This document shows positions 24,522-36,900 of a stretch of DNA of 64,000 nucleotides, piece by piece (position 1 is the stretch's first letter; each line of letters begins with the position of its first letter). Position numbers and translations under genes: made by a program. The notes beneath the pieces are model-generated. The model was not told the origin of the DNA. It was given only the letters and a program-made list of their open reading frames with translations, and did no database searches. Source of the stretch: Sporothrix humicola (taxonomy: Eukaryota > Ascomycota > Sordariomycetes > Ophiostomatales > Ophiostomataceae); contig WNYE01000035.1 in NCBI GenBank assembly GCA_021396245.1, forward strand, positions 62,001 to 126,000, in the 5' to 3' direction.

Positions 24522-27500
24522 ATGGCCCAACCAACTTCTCTGCCGGGCGAGCCTCAGGCTGGAGACCCACGATCAGCCCCGCCGGCCTCATCAGTCCCTC
24601 CGACATCTCCCACAAAGAGCTTGTGGAAGAGGTTGTTGAACCGCAGTGCAAGTGCGCACCCGGAGGAGCCGTTAAAGAGCCCGACTGCCGCACCACCGTT
24701 ATTACCACAACCAGAGCGGTCGTCGGCCGTACAACCAGCTCATCATGAAGCACCTCCATTAATACCGGATGCAATTGTTCCAACAGAACCGGCACACGGC
24801 GACCTGTTGAACGGCTCTGATGCTGCTGCAGCTCCTGCGCCTGCTCTTGATGTCGATGGCGGCGCTGCTGCGAAGACTGTCAGCAACAGCCGTCGAGCAC
24901 CACAGCGGGATGTTGTCCCTGGCCTACCCCGCGCACAAACGTTTGCTCGCCAACAAGCCGAGCTCCGGGGTAACCTCATGCCGATCATTCCAACACCTGC
25001 TGAGCGGCGCGGCGTGTCGGTAGACCGACGGTTGACACGGAGTGTATCGTCTCCTTCCAGCTCACAAATCCTCATGGACCCTCGCACCAGTGCACCCAAT
25101 ATTCCGTACCGTCCACAAACGGGCTATTCCGACCCAGCGGAACCAACGACTGACGCAACACCGGAAGTTGTGCCACCGGTTCCTCCTATTCCTTTGCTGG
25201 CCGCCATGGTGGCATCTAGCAGCGAACCGCCAATGAGTGACGCAGCAGTTGATGACACTGCAGCTGTTACAAATGGTGGAGATGCGCATCATGACGATTC
25301 CACTCTTGCTCCCCCACCGCAGATTCCTGCATTGAACGGCGACCATGATCACGGGGCTCATGACGCGCACTCTATTCCCGGCGACATTGCGAAAGAGAGC
25401 AATCACTGCGAGACAGCCTCCATGACATCGTCACAGTACGAGCACCGCATTCGATATGAACTGGAGCACATCTGGATTCTCAACCTCTCTATGCACTTCC
25501 GCGACAAGTCCAGACGCGAGAAGTTCTTTGTGACATACCGGCAACGGCCCGACTTGACACGGCGGGTCACCGTTTCTCTTGACTACCGCAACGCTCCCGA
25601 TGGCTCACTGGAGATGGACCTCCTTAACACTAAGCTTCAGCGAGACAAAAACGAGATGATCTATGAGGCCATCCGGGAGAGTCTCGTTGATATTCAGTTC
25701 TACAACACGGTAACAAATCTGAAGCTGCAGACTAATGAGGGTCGGCTGCATGTGCACGTCGTTGAAGATACTACTGTCCGTCATTCCCCTTCTCTCCTTT
25801 CATACCACCTAGAAGGTTCATTTGCTAACATATATTCACAGGAAATCATTGACTATCCTTCCATGCGTTTTGTTCAACACTTGAGCTGCCACAAAGTTCG
25901 GGAGTCTGAGGTCGAGTTTGATTCTCACATGTCGGGCTTTGTTTACAAGGTCCGCGTTGGCGGCCGCGTCCTTATCAAGAAGGACATCCCGGGCCCCGAC
26001 TCTGTGGACGAGTTCTTGTACGAGGTCAACGCTCTGAATTCCCTTCGGGACTCACAGAACGTCATTGAGCTCTATGGTGTCATTATTGGTGACGACGATC
26101 GGGTCCGGGGTCTCCTCATCAACTACGCCGAGCAAGGCGCGCTGATCGATATTCTTTATGAGAACAACCATGGCATTCCATGGTACACACGCATGAAGTG
26201 GGCACGCCAGATCGTCCACGGCCTCTCGGAGATCCACGAGGCTGGATTTGTCCAGGGTGACTTTACCCTATCCAATATTGTGATTGACGACGACGGCAAT
26301 GCCAAGATCATTGACATCAACCGGCGCGGCTGCCCTGTTGGCTGGGAGCCCCCCGAGGCAACGCCACTGATCCAAAGCGACCAGCGCATCTCAATGTACA
26401 TTGGTGTCAAGTCGGACCTCTACCAGCTGGGTATGGTGCTGTGGGCACTTGCAACTCAAGAAGATGACCCAGAAGCACACGGCCGACCGCTTTATCTCCC
26501 CGAAGACGTCGGCGTGCCCCAGTGGTACCGAAGCATCGTCGAGACCTGCCTAGCCGAAGATCCTCGGGAACGCTCGCAGGCTCTCCAGCTTCTCAGTTAT
26601 TTCCCCAGACCCAGCAGCGGGCCTGCCCATCGCTTTGACGACAGCGACTACGAGGACGAGTGGGTTCACGGTTCCTCGCACCATCCGACCTTTTATGCCC
26701 ACAGTGCCCCTTCTGGCGGATCAATTGACGATGGCCCCAATGCGTACCGGCACCGGACAGCAGGAATTGAGAGTGTTCCATCTGCTGGCGAGTACATCAA
26801 TGCCGACAATGCTGATGTTGGCGAGCCGCAGTTTACAGAGCGGCCGCGGGCCCAGTTTGTCGGCGACAAGTTTGCCACGAGCATGACACCGATTATCCGT
26901 AGTGTCACGCCAAGCACGGACTGGGCGTACGTGAACAATTTCGGCCACACGTATGTCGACCCGACCAACGGTGTTTCGAACGAGCCGTACTACTACCCGA
27001 CACGGGGTCGCTCGCCGCCTCGACGAGGCGCGTCTGGCTCTGCTCGGCGGGATGGGTCTTGGGTCAGAGAGAGACCTCCAGACCAGCACACTTGGGCCGA
27101 AGACGAGGTACTCAGGGAGGCGAGGGTCGAATACTCCCCAAGCAGGAGCCTACCTGAAGTCGAGCCTCTCGACCTGAACGATTCGAAAGAAGAAGAGGTT
27201 AAAGAAGTCGTCAAAGAAGCTGTCGAGGCGTCAGCTTTAGATGAGCTGCCAAAGGTCGAAGAGGTCGCAGAGGCCAAAGAGGTCGAGATCCCCAAAGAAA
27301 TTGTCGAGCCTCTGGCCTCTATCCCTACGAAAGAAGACGAGGTTGCTCCTGCTGAAGTGTCAGAGACAATGCTTAAGGAAACCTCAGAGCCACAAGTTGA
27401 AGAGCCGGCTAAGGATGAGGCCGTTCATGAAGAGAAAGCTGCCCCTGATACTCTTGTTAGCAACGATGATGTCGTGAAAATCCCTCCTCCCGAGGCAGAG

Positions 27501-27866
27501 GTGGAGCTGCCCGTTATTGAAGAGGGTGCTTGCAAGGACAGCCCTATCGAGAACAAAGAACCCGCGATACCGAGCTCTCCTGAGCGGCCCGGCGATTCTA
27601 ATTACAGCCTCACAAATGATGCGCCCGCTCACGAAGCGATACACCCTGAGCCTCCTGCATACCAGGAGGCGAGTGACACTACCAATACCGGCAGCAACAC
27701 GGCAGTTTTGGACCAGATCAAAGGCGTTGGTGCCGTCTATGAAGAGGCAGAGTCCTGCCCTCGGCACATCAATCTGGCGCATGACGAAAAGAAGCAGGGT
27801 GCCATTGAGGATCGACCACTTGACAGAGTCGACGACGGACTGAACGCACTCGTCACAACGACCTGA
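24522..27866 (+). CDS. Large protein with divergent protein-kinase domain
   Basis: The first ATG is 24522 (MAQPTSLPGE); the frame is open further 5' but without an ATG, so an upstream exon cannot be excluded. Length is 1114 residues unspliced, or 1092 if the 66-nt candidate intron 25776-25841 is removed. The N-terminal 300 residues are Pro/Ser-rich and disordered. A kinase fold spans roughly 450-690: Lys in GRVLIKKDIP, a catalytic-loop equivalent VQGDFTLSNIV (Asp and Asn kept, His-Arg replaced by Gln-Gly), DIN in place of DFG, and PPE for APE. The hinge and C-lobe (SDLYQLGMVLWALAT) look normal. The C-terminal 350 residues are Glu/Pro/Val-rich and acidic. The product is probably a fungal Ser/Thr kinase or kinase-like scaffold; substrate unknown. 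Confidence 0.82.
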   Translation: MAQPTSLPGEPQAGDPRSAPPASSVPPTSPTKSLWKRLLNRSASAHPEEPLKSPTAAPPLLPQPERSSAVQPAHHEAPPLIPDAIVPTEPAHGDLLNGSDAAAAPAPALDVDGGAAAKTVSNSRRAPQRDVVPGLPRAQTFARQQAELRGNLMPIIPTPAERRGVSVDRRLTRSVSSPSSSQILMDPRTSAPNIPYRPQTGYSDPAEPTTDATPEVVPPVPPIPLLAAMVASSSEPPMSDAAVDDTAAVTNGGDAHHDDSTLAPPPQIPALNGDHDHGAHDAHSIPGDIAKESNHCETASMTSSQYEHRIRYELEHIWILNLSMHFRDKSRREKFFVTYRQRPDLTRRVTVSLDYRNAPDGSLEMDLLNTKLQRDKNEMIYEAIRESLVDIQFYNTVTNLKLQTNEGRLHVHVVEDTTVRHSPSLLSYHLEGSFANIYSQEIIDYPSMRFVQHLSCHKVRESEVEFDSHMSGFVYKVRVGGRVLIKKDIPGPDSVDEFLYEVNALNSLRDSQNVIELYGVIIGDDDRVRGLLINYAEQGALIDILYENNHGIPWYTRMKWARQIVHGLSEIHEAGFVQGDFTLSNIVIDDDGNAKIIDINRRGCPVGWEPPEATPLIQSDQRISMYIGVKSDLYQLGMVLWALATQEDDPEAHGRPLYLPEDVGVPQWYRSIVETCLAEDPRERSQALQLLSYFPRPSSGPAHRFDDSDYEDEWVHGSSHHPTFYAHSAPSGGSIDDGPNAYRHRTAGIESVPSAGEYINADNADVGEPQFTERPRAQFVGDKFATSMTPIIRSVTPSTDWAYVNNFGHTYVDPTNGVSNEPYYYPTRGRSPPRRGASGSARRDGSWVRERPPDQHTWAEDEVLREARVEYSPSRSLPEVEPLDLNDSKEEEVKEVVKEAVEASALDELPKVEEVAEAKEVEIPKEIVEPLASIPTKEDEVAPAEVSETMLKETSEPQVEEPAKDEAVHEEKAAPDTLVSNDDVVKIPPPEAEVELPVIEEGACKDSPIENKEPAIPSSPERPGDSNYSLTNDAPAHEAIHPEPPAYQEASDTTNTGSNTAVLDQIKGVGAVYEEAESCPRHINLAHDEKKQGAIEDRPLDRVDDGLNALVTTT

Positions 27867-30800
27867 TGCTACGACATGACATGAAATGAATAATCACGGA
27901 CCACGACTTGTTGTTTTATTTTTTTGTTTTGGTCCTTTGAGACTACGTTTTGTTTCCTCTTCCTTCTTCGGTTTATTCGGATCTGTTTCTGTACTTTTTC
28001 ATTTCTTGGGATATCACACCATTAACCATTCGCCATCTATATTGGAGCCTGCCCATACCATCCGTTTTTTGGGTTTATTAATTTTGGAAATATCTTTTGG
28101 AGTTACATTTCACTTTTTCTTTTTTGGATTTCTCTTTTCTCTTCGGAACAACAAGCAACAATGACAAGATGCAAAAGTATACAATTTTGGACAACACCCG
28201 ACCTAAAGCCTGCACAGTTTCATCCTGTATAGCAACTGGATTGGGATGCTCTCTAAGCATGCAAAATATCCTGTTGTAATTTCACGTAGATCGTAGATGT
28301 TATCATAAAAGGCCATGCATCATATTTTCCTGCCACATCGAAGTGTATTGGGGAAAATATGGCAAGGCTCTGTGCCGTGAATCCTCTGTAAAATGGTTGG
28401 ACCTTCCAGATATTTGGGTGCATTCATCAGCCTCGCCGTTTTGACAGGGGATGTCCAAAGCATGGCAGCTGAATGGGCCTATTCCGTATTGGGACTAGTG
28501 ACCTTCAACGGGATCTATTTTTCGATTTTCTAGAAGCGCCATTCTGTGTTAGAGTCACGTGTTAATATAAAAGACGTTGAAATCGGAACCAGGGCCAACA
28601 AAACGCATCCTGAACCCCAGATCCGATCAACAATTTGTCGATTGAGGGACAATGACAAAATAAGAGCGGAACGAGTTGAATTCCGAGACTGAGAGCGATC
28701 GTGAGATATGCTCGTGTCCTATGCACGACGTAAGAGAGGGGACGCAAAAGCAAAAGAACCGGGGTTTGTTGGGGCGGAGCGGAGCATCGCCGGAACGGCA
28801 GCACGGAGTGATGTTTTGGTCTTTTGTTTCGGGATCTGGACCTGGCATAAAGCTGTCCCAACTGCTCAACCTGTGTACAGAGTGAGTTGTTGTGCATCTT
28901 ATCGGCTGACGATTGCTACATGCCCCTCATTAGAGTATGAATATATGCATATTGAATGAGCACATTCCCACCCCAACATCTCGTCAAAGATATTCCCATG
29001 TGAAACGTTCTTCTCTCTCACATCTAGCCTCGTGGCTTCGAGTATGTTGGGACAAATGATATGAGCATGAATGAAATCATCGCGCATGTGCTTGTTGGCG
29101 AACGGAGCAAAAACACAAATATCAACAAACGGGGCCGTATGATGTCGGAGAATAAACCATGCCAGACGCAGCCATTATCATGTGAGAGCATCACAAGAGA
29201 CACGCAAAAAGCCCCAATCAAATCGAATATGCATATCTAGCACCTTTTTAAGTTTTCAACGAGAAACTCAACTCAGCCCAAGGGATGGGGGAACGCGACT
29301 GAGTAAGGTCTCGAAAACGAGCCGCATGACAGAATGCTGGAAAAGCATGTTTCACCGCCGGACATTTTCTTTTGCGTTTGTGATAGCAACAATGATCGCT
29401 CCCTGGCGAGCGTGGTATCATGCGGTTTTCGTTTTCGTTGGTAGCTAATCATAACAAGACATTTTGACATTCGCAGGTCGCTATTGAGTCGCTATTGCCC
29501 CCCGAGGCGCCTTCTCAGGAAAGTGCATACAGACTGGTACGGAGTACATGGAGCCGGTCCGCTTTTCGTGTCGTTGCTTGTAAGTCTGCCACTGGTAAAC
29601 GTTTTACGACGTTCGCGACCTAGCGCCATTGGGTAGTGCCATTGCTTTGGTACCTGTCTTGGCTAGAAAAATCATAGTGACCACAAGTACCAATACAGGG
29701 GCACAAACGCGCTGGGCTGCAGGGGTCGGACGGCTGGCCCCTCTGGAGAAGCTTCAGCCAATCACAAGCACCCACCCGCCAGCTAGTTCCCAACAGATTT
29801 CAACTACAACCCAATCTTACCAGTGCTCGACCCCAACAAAAAAATTTAAATGTGCCTGGACGGCAAGCAGCTGCTGCATCATAGCTCCTTCCGTGCAGCC
29901 TTTTTTGACAACTTTAATATGGCCCTGGTTGATATGGCCCTGGATGGCCCTGAGGAAACAATAACACGAAATCGACTAGGAAAAGCAGCAATTCGACTTC
30001 ACAACAAATTGCCATTTCACATGTGAAAGGGGCTCCTTTTCCGAGGCCAAATTCAATTCAAGATGGAAAAGAGGTTTCGAGAAACGAGAACGAGTATGCT
30101 GTTGCCCAAAAATAACAATTTTGATGTAATAAAGTAGCTCGTGGGGCAGGAGCTCACGCTTGCTTTTTTGCACGCATTGGCAGATAAGAGAGCAAGGAAA
30201 GAGCAACAGATGTACGACGTACACACAGCAATACAATTTGCCTCGTATTACCTGCCTCGTCGAACATTGTCACAGGCCAGATAGGCGCACCGTTGGGTGG
30301 CCAGCCCGTGATTGCTGCTTTTACATTCTTGCACCTGCATCATGGAAAACATCTGACAATGTGCCAACGTGCCAACGTGCTTGTATCACAGAGAGGGTAT
30401 GATGTATGCACCTGCCTTGCTCTTTCCCATCGAAAGATTCATGACGGTCCTTCCTACTTAGTAGAATCCCCAATCAACAAAACAAGAGACCAACAAAACA
30501 AAAGAACACATGGAAGCAGATGGACCTTCCGTTTCTCCGTTGCTGGCCGCTCGCAGCTTCCAGAAGCTTGAGAACTTGAGATTGAAGAAAGAAGTCACAA
30601 AAATCGATAGAGATCCCACACGGAGACAGCGTGGAAAGGGCTGACCCAAAAAGGAAATCCCAACATCCCGCCACCACGCCCCAGAAATCAGAAATAGCCA
30701 GAAAATCCCGAGCTTCAACTGCTGCACAAACAAGCAACGGGGGATCAAAAAATAAGAAAATAGGAAAATAGATTCAAGAAAAGGCCAGAAATGCCAACCT

Positions 30801-31408
30801 GCTAAAAAACCTGCCCATATGTTAGCCCACCTCGGCCACGCCTCTACCCATCTGCCATCCTGCTCAACCCGGTCGTGCCTGCCTTCTCTGTTCCTGCCTC
30901 GCCCCTCCCTCCGTTCCTGCCCCAAGCGCTGTTGTCTTGCGTCGCTCGCCCCTTCCCACCTCTCAACCACCCCCCCCTAGCACCTGCCAGCCTAGCCCCT
31001 TCCCCATCCATATTGCTTTCTCTTGTTTTTCACCGTTCCCCCTTCGCTATAAGTGAACCAGCCATCCTTCCCTCTTTTTCTTTTTCCTTCATATCTCCTC
31101 CTCCCCTCTCTTGTTGTTTCTCTCTCTTCACTTCTTCATCCTTTCTTCTTTTCTTGTTTCTGCTTGCATGTTCTCTTACATGCTCGCTCACGACTCCTAA
31201 ACGACCAACAAGAAAACACAAGAGAAGCAGCTGGCAGTCTTCTCTTCATCCTCACACATCACCATCTCAACTACTTTTTCGGCCTCCTGGCTGGGGCTGT
31301 TCTGGCGAGAGGATAAAGTCGCCTTGACGACAAACGATCAAAACAAACCAGCATTTGACCTATTCACTGGCCGCCCTTGTTCTTTCTCTTCCTCCTCAAT
31401 CCTTCACA
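27867..31408. other. 3.5 kb intergenic region and ole1 promoter
   Basis: No gene supported. TATAAAAG occurs at 28566-28573 with no recognised gene after it. 29919-29955 repeats TGGCCCTG three times. 30350-30377 holds a GTGCCAAC tandem pair. From 30850 to 31390 the plus strand is CT-rich; TATAAG at 31048-31053 is a possible core promoter of ole1, 356 bp before its ATG. Confidence 0.45.
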
Positions 31409-33103
31409 ATGGCCAGCAAAATCGTTATGGCCGATGCCACCCAGGATGGCACAACCGACTTCAAGCCTCTTCGGAGCAAGCAGTACGACATCCGGAAAAC
31501 TCACATCTCCGAGACGCCCATCACTCTCAAGAACTGGTACAAGCACATTGACTGGCTGAACACCACCTTCATCCTGCTCATCCACTTTGCCGCCATGATT
31601 GCCGCATACTGGGTTCCCCTGCGGCTCAACACCCTCATCTTCGCTTTAGTGTACTATTTCAACACTGGCCTGGGCATTACTGCAGGTAAGCATCAATCCC
31701 TATTTCGGCATCACTTTCCTATCACGTTCCCTATCATCAGCTATCGAGCCTTGTTTGTCTCTTTTTGTTCTCTCTGCTCGGCCCGGATTACTACCCCAGT
31801 TGGGTGGTTGCACAGCCGCCAGGAGGCTCGAGAGGTCAATCTGGGGTCGATAGCTGTTGATATAATTCAATGTTCATGTACAATGTACAAGCATACATTA
31901 TATACACACCACCACACAATTATACATCCCTCAAGATGACGACAGTCAGCTGACTTCTTCCCGCTAGGTTACCACCGCCTCTGGGCTCACTCTTCTTACA
32001 AGGCCACCCTTCCCCTCAAGATCTACCTCGCTGCCGTCGGTGCCGGCTCCGTCGAGGGCTCCATTCGCTGGTGGTCCCGTGGCCACCGCGCCCACCACCG
32101 CTACACCGACACTGACAAGGATCCCTACTCGGTCCGCAAGGGTCTTCTGTACTCTCATCTCGGCTGGATGGTCATGAAGCAGAACCCCAAGCGCATTGGC
32201 CGCACCGACATTACTGACCTCAACGAGGACCCCGTTGTTGTCTGGCAGCACAAGAACTACATCAAGTCCGTCCTCTTCATGGCTATCGGCTTCCCTATGC
32301 TGGTCTGTGGCCTTGGTTGGGGCGACTGGGCTGGTGGCTTCATCTACGGCGGTCTTCTCCGTGCCTTTGCCGTCCAGCAGGCCACCTTCTGCGTCAACTC
32401 CCTGGCTCACTGGCTCGGTGACCAGCCCTTTGACGACCGCAACTCGCCGCGCGATCACGTCATCACTGCTCTTGTCACCCTGGGTGAGGGCTACCACAAC
32501 TTCCACCACGAGTTCCCCTCGGACTACCGCAACGCTATCCAGTGGTGGCAGTACGACCCCACGAAGTGGTCCATCTGGATCTGGAAGCAGCTCGGCCTTG
32601 CCTACGACCTGAAGCAGTTCCGTCAGAACGAGATCGAAAAGGGCCGTCTCCAGCAGATCCAGAAGAAGCTTGACCAGAAGCGTGCCACCCTGGACTGGGG
32701 TACTCCTCTGGAGCAGCTCCCCGTTGTCGACTGGGACGACTTTGTTGCTCAGACCAAGGAGGGCAAGGCTCTTATTGCCGTTGCTGGTGTCATCCACGAT
32801 GTCACCGACTTTATCAAGGACCACCCCGGTGGCAAGGCCCTGATCTCCTCGGCTATTGGCAAGGACGCTACAGCAATCTTCAATGGCGGTGTATATAACC
32901 ATTCCAACGCCGCCCACAACTTGCTGTCCACCATGCGTGTTGGTGTTCTCCGTGGCGGCTGCGAGGTCGAGATCTGGAAGCGTGCTCACTACGAGAGTAA
33001 GGATATTTCCTACGTTACGGACTCGGCCGGTCGCCGCATCGTCCGTGCTGGTGAGCAGGTCACCCGTGCCGCCCAGCCAGTGGCTACTGCTCACGCCGCA
33101 TAG
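31409..33103 (+). CDS. ole1: Acyl-CoA delta-9 desaturase with C-terminal cytochrome b5 domain (OLE1)
   Basis: Introduces the delta-9 double bond into palmitoyl- and stearoyl-CoA at the ER. Exons 31409-31685 and 31968-33103 give 470 residues; the split Gly codon joins as ITAGYHRLWAH. The intron is 282 nt (GTAAGC...CGCTAG, branch CTGAC), unusually long here. The three histidine boxes are HRLWAH (95-100), HRAHH (132-136) and HNFHH (269-273). Membrane segments flank them (FILLIHFAAMIAAYWV near 56-70, and around 175-215). The C-terminal cytochrome b5 domain has HPGG at 378-381 and a second haem histidine at 404 or 409, supplying electrons in cis. The start is the first ATG after the CT-rich leader. 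It converges with the SNF2 gene. Confidence 0.96.
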
Positions 33104-33942
33104 ACGCATTATCGTCCGATGGTCTGGCACACCCTCTTTCCTGTTCACCATTACTTCCTGAGGACAGCATCAAATAGATGATTGCATGATCCATGTGGAG
33201 TTCACTTGGCACTGGAAGAGGAATCGGAGGCGGTTTGTTTTGTGCTCTCACGAACGCACGTGGATATGAGTGTAATCAAATGAAACGGCCCCTCTTTCTA
33301 CTTTTATGTATGCATTTCAATGGCGTTTCCTTTTTTACAGATAAAATATGAGTTTTTTGGGCGGCTGGAGTTTATTTTCATGATGAGACGCTGCTTTACT
33401 TTGTTTCGAGAAATGAAAAGAGAGAACAAATTGTTTTACAAATATTGTTAAGGCAGACCTTTAAATTGTATTCCCTATGATAACTCTACGCTTGTGCTTG
33501 TGAATGACTACGACATATAAGAAGCAACATGAAGAATCAATAAATACACATGAATAAAATATAGGCTGGCAAAACACGTCAACCAAATTGATATCAGATT
33601 GCATTGTGAAGCACTTTCACTGAGTGAAACAACTGTTTTATTTAAAGAAATAAAAAAACATCGCAATTGTGCGGTAGTGAGTGAGACCTGATATAAATAA
33701 AAAGAAAACAAAGGAAAGACCGCGGCGGCAGGACAATGGCCGTGATATAAAAATATAAAAGAAAAAAAGCCTCCCCAACTCCAATGCCAGGTGCAGACCG
33801 CACAAAGAAAAAGGCACCAGTAACCGAAAACGACAAAATAAGATAAAAAGAAAAGTAGAAAGAAAAGTAGAAAGAAAATAGAACCCATTAAGAATAACAC
33901 CTAGCCCTGCCTGTAACCTCACCTACGGCGTTTCCCTTTACC
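33104..33942. other. Intergenic between convergent ole1 and SNF2 genes
   Basis: 840 bp of AT-rich 3' flank for both genes. 33847-33879 contains a 12-nt purine unit (AAAGAAAAGTAG) repeated almost three times. No gene seen. Confidence 0.45.
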
Positions 33943-36900
33943 CTATTTGAAGAGACTCCGGAGGTCTTCAAGGCGCTGGCGCGCAGCGTCAGTAGAGCTG
34001 GACGCAGCCCGGTGGTCGGCCCGGTTCATGGACAGATTGGAGATTTTGATCTTCCGATCCTGGATCTCCAGCATGCGCTCCTCGAAGCTGTCCTTCATAA
34101 TGTACCGCACCGTCCGTACAGGCCGCTTCTGGCCCAGGCGGTGCACGCGGTCAATGGCCTGCGCCTCGGACGCTGGGTTGTACTGCGGCTCCATGACATA
34201 GACATTGTTGGCGGTCGTCAGGTTGAGGCCCAGACCACCGGCCATGATGGACACGAGGATGACGTGCACGTTGGGGTCCTCGCGGAACGTGTCCATGGCC
34301 TGCGTGCGGGCATTGCGGGACATTTTGCCGTCGAGGCGGCAGTAGGAAATGCCGGCGTTGTCGAGGGCGATCTGGATGAGGTCGAGATGCGAAGTCCACC
34401 CAGAGAAAACAACGGACTTGTAGGGCGGCTCGTCGGGCTTGGCGAGGCTGCGCTTCTTTTGCTCTAACAGCTCCTGGACGAGAGCGCGCGTCTTGGTGTG
34501 CGGGCCCGAGTAGCTGTTGTTGTCAATCGTCTTGGCCGTGTAGTGGGCAGGTTCGGTCTTGATGGCCCGACTGCCAGTTCCATTGCTGTTGCCGTTGCTG
34601 TTGGAGGACGAAGCTCCCCCATTATTGCCAAAGCTGGCCGTGTCGTGCTCGACGTCGGCGCGGTCGTGGCGGATCTCCACGCACGAGAACATGACATGGG
34701 CGTCGCACGTAGGGCAGTTGCCCGGCTTGTTGCTCTTGTACGTGGCGCCGTGCTCGGGGTCGGCAAAGTGCTTGACGCAGTTGGGGCAGTAGACGTGCAC
34801 GCAGGGCGTCATGTAGCCGATCACATCCTCTTGCTTCTCTGACCGGATGTCGGTGGAAGTCGTGTCGTCGGTGTAGCCCAGCTTAGTCTTGCAGTTGATG
34901 CATGAATCGCTGTCCGTGTTCACCATCAAGTCAAAGACGCGGTAGGCTTCGAAGTCTCCCAGTCGCGGCTTTGCCACGCCCGATGCATCGTCGTCCTCGT
35001 CAATGGTAATAGCAGACTCGAGGGTCAATCCTTGCATCAGCTTGAGATCGTCGTCGCTCAGCAGGTCGCGGCCGTGCGCGCAAATGAGACGCAGGCGCAG
35101 AATGGCCTGCAAAATGTGAATGTAGACCTTGCCGCCCAGAAGCCGCTCCTGGTGGCCTGTGAGTACTTGCAGACGGTCCTTAGCGTTCCGCGAGTAAAAG
35201 TTGTACAGGCGGCTCTCGTCGTCCGAGAACTCGAGCTTGACGATCACGTCGTTGCGGGGCGGCAGGTCGATCTTGTCCTTGAGACGCCGCAGCGTGATTG
35301 TGTCCACCAGAATACGCAGACGCGTGAGAATGTTAGGGTCACAGGCGCGGAACGGGTTGACAATATAGTGATTGAACTTGCTGCGGTCGTCAAACGGCTT
35401 GAGGCGCAAAAACGCCAGCAGCGAGCCCAGATCCTCGAGACGGTTCTGCACGGGCGTGCCCGTCACCGCCCAGCGCCGGCTGGCCTGCAGCCGGCAAATC
35501 GCCTTGAACTGGAGCGTCGACGGCTCGCGGATCATGTGTGCCTCGTCCAGCACGACACGGAACCAGCCAATCTCCTCGAGAGGGTACTGGCCCGCCTTGC
35601 CGCGGCTGCGTGCCGTGAGTTCGCTGGAAACCGAGCCGTACGTGGTAATGACGAGATCAAACTCGGCGAGCTGGTCAATGTCCTTGATGCGATTCTGGCC
35701 GTGGTAGATATGGTACTTGAGCGAGTCGGGCGCAAGGTGCTGCTTGATCTGCTCCTCCCAGTTGGTAACTGTACTAAGAGGGCAGACAAGCAGCGTTCCC
35801 TTGCCGTTCCGCTTCAGCCGCGTAAGTGCAAGCGCCTGAGGCGTCGGGGCGTCAAAGTTATGTGGCGCGCCCGGCTTCTTCTTCTTTTCGGGCGCCTTCG
35901 GCTGCATAGGCGCCTGTTTGTACCACTTTACCGCCTGGTTGCCCGAGCTGGCAACCAGAGACAGAATACTCAGCGTCTTACCCAGGCCCATCATGTCCGC
36001 TAGAATACCGCCGAGGGTCTCGCTGGGCGGCTGTGCCTCGCTCTGGCCAGTAATCATATTGTAAAAGACGGTCTGGTTTGTGATGCTTGTCTTCTTCTGC
36101 CAGATGGCGCTAAGCTTGGAGCTGGAGTGAGAGGCCAGTGGCTTTTCGCGCTGCGTCATGAAATACAGCCCCTGCTTCTGGTGACGAAGCATCGGCGTCG
36201 TCACCATCGGGTTCGGATCCATTTCTGGTAGGTCCTCGGCGTTGGCCATCGAGTCGAAGACGTTCAGAACCTCGGCCCGCACCTCCTCCATGGTTCTCAC
36301 CGCGTTGTTCATGGTCGACGCATACGCTACTGTTGTCTGTGTTGGTGCAACGGGCCGCATTGGCTTAGTATCGCCGTTTATCAGAGCGTTCGGGTCCTGC
36401 TGGGGAATGGCCAGGCGGACGTTGGCGTCGTGGCGGGTCGGCTTGACGAGCTTGAAACCGTACTTGGCCAGGCGTTTGCCAATCGCCTTGCCAAAGGTCG
36501 GGGCGCCATACAGCACCAAGTCTATCTTATAGGAGCGTGATATCGGCTGGCCCACGACCTCGTCCTCGTTCTTACGGCGCACGGGGATTTTCGCGTCCGT
36601 CCGAAGGTGCACCTTGGCAATATCCATCAGTGGCACAAAGCACTCAGCCGCTTTCTGGCTGAGACTGCCGACCACCTGGCGCGTGTGGTCGCAGACGTCG
36701 ATAATCTGTCTTGTCTCGTCGACCTTGCGGCGCAAGACAATCTTCACCGTCGGCCAGTACGCCGGCCCGCCCATAGCCTCAGAGCCGGGTTTGGGAGCTG
36801 GCACCTGGTGGCAGTCAAATGTCACGCCCAAGGCCGCGCCAAAGCAGACCTCTTCATAAGAGTCCCGCGATTTGACTTCGGAGCCTAAAAAGATGAGTGT

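Noticed and set aside
31964..33151. 395-codon open frame antisense to ole1
   Set aside because: Same shadow effect; begins with a GTG-like read and spans the real exon almost exactly.
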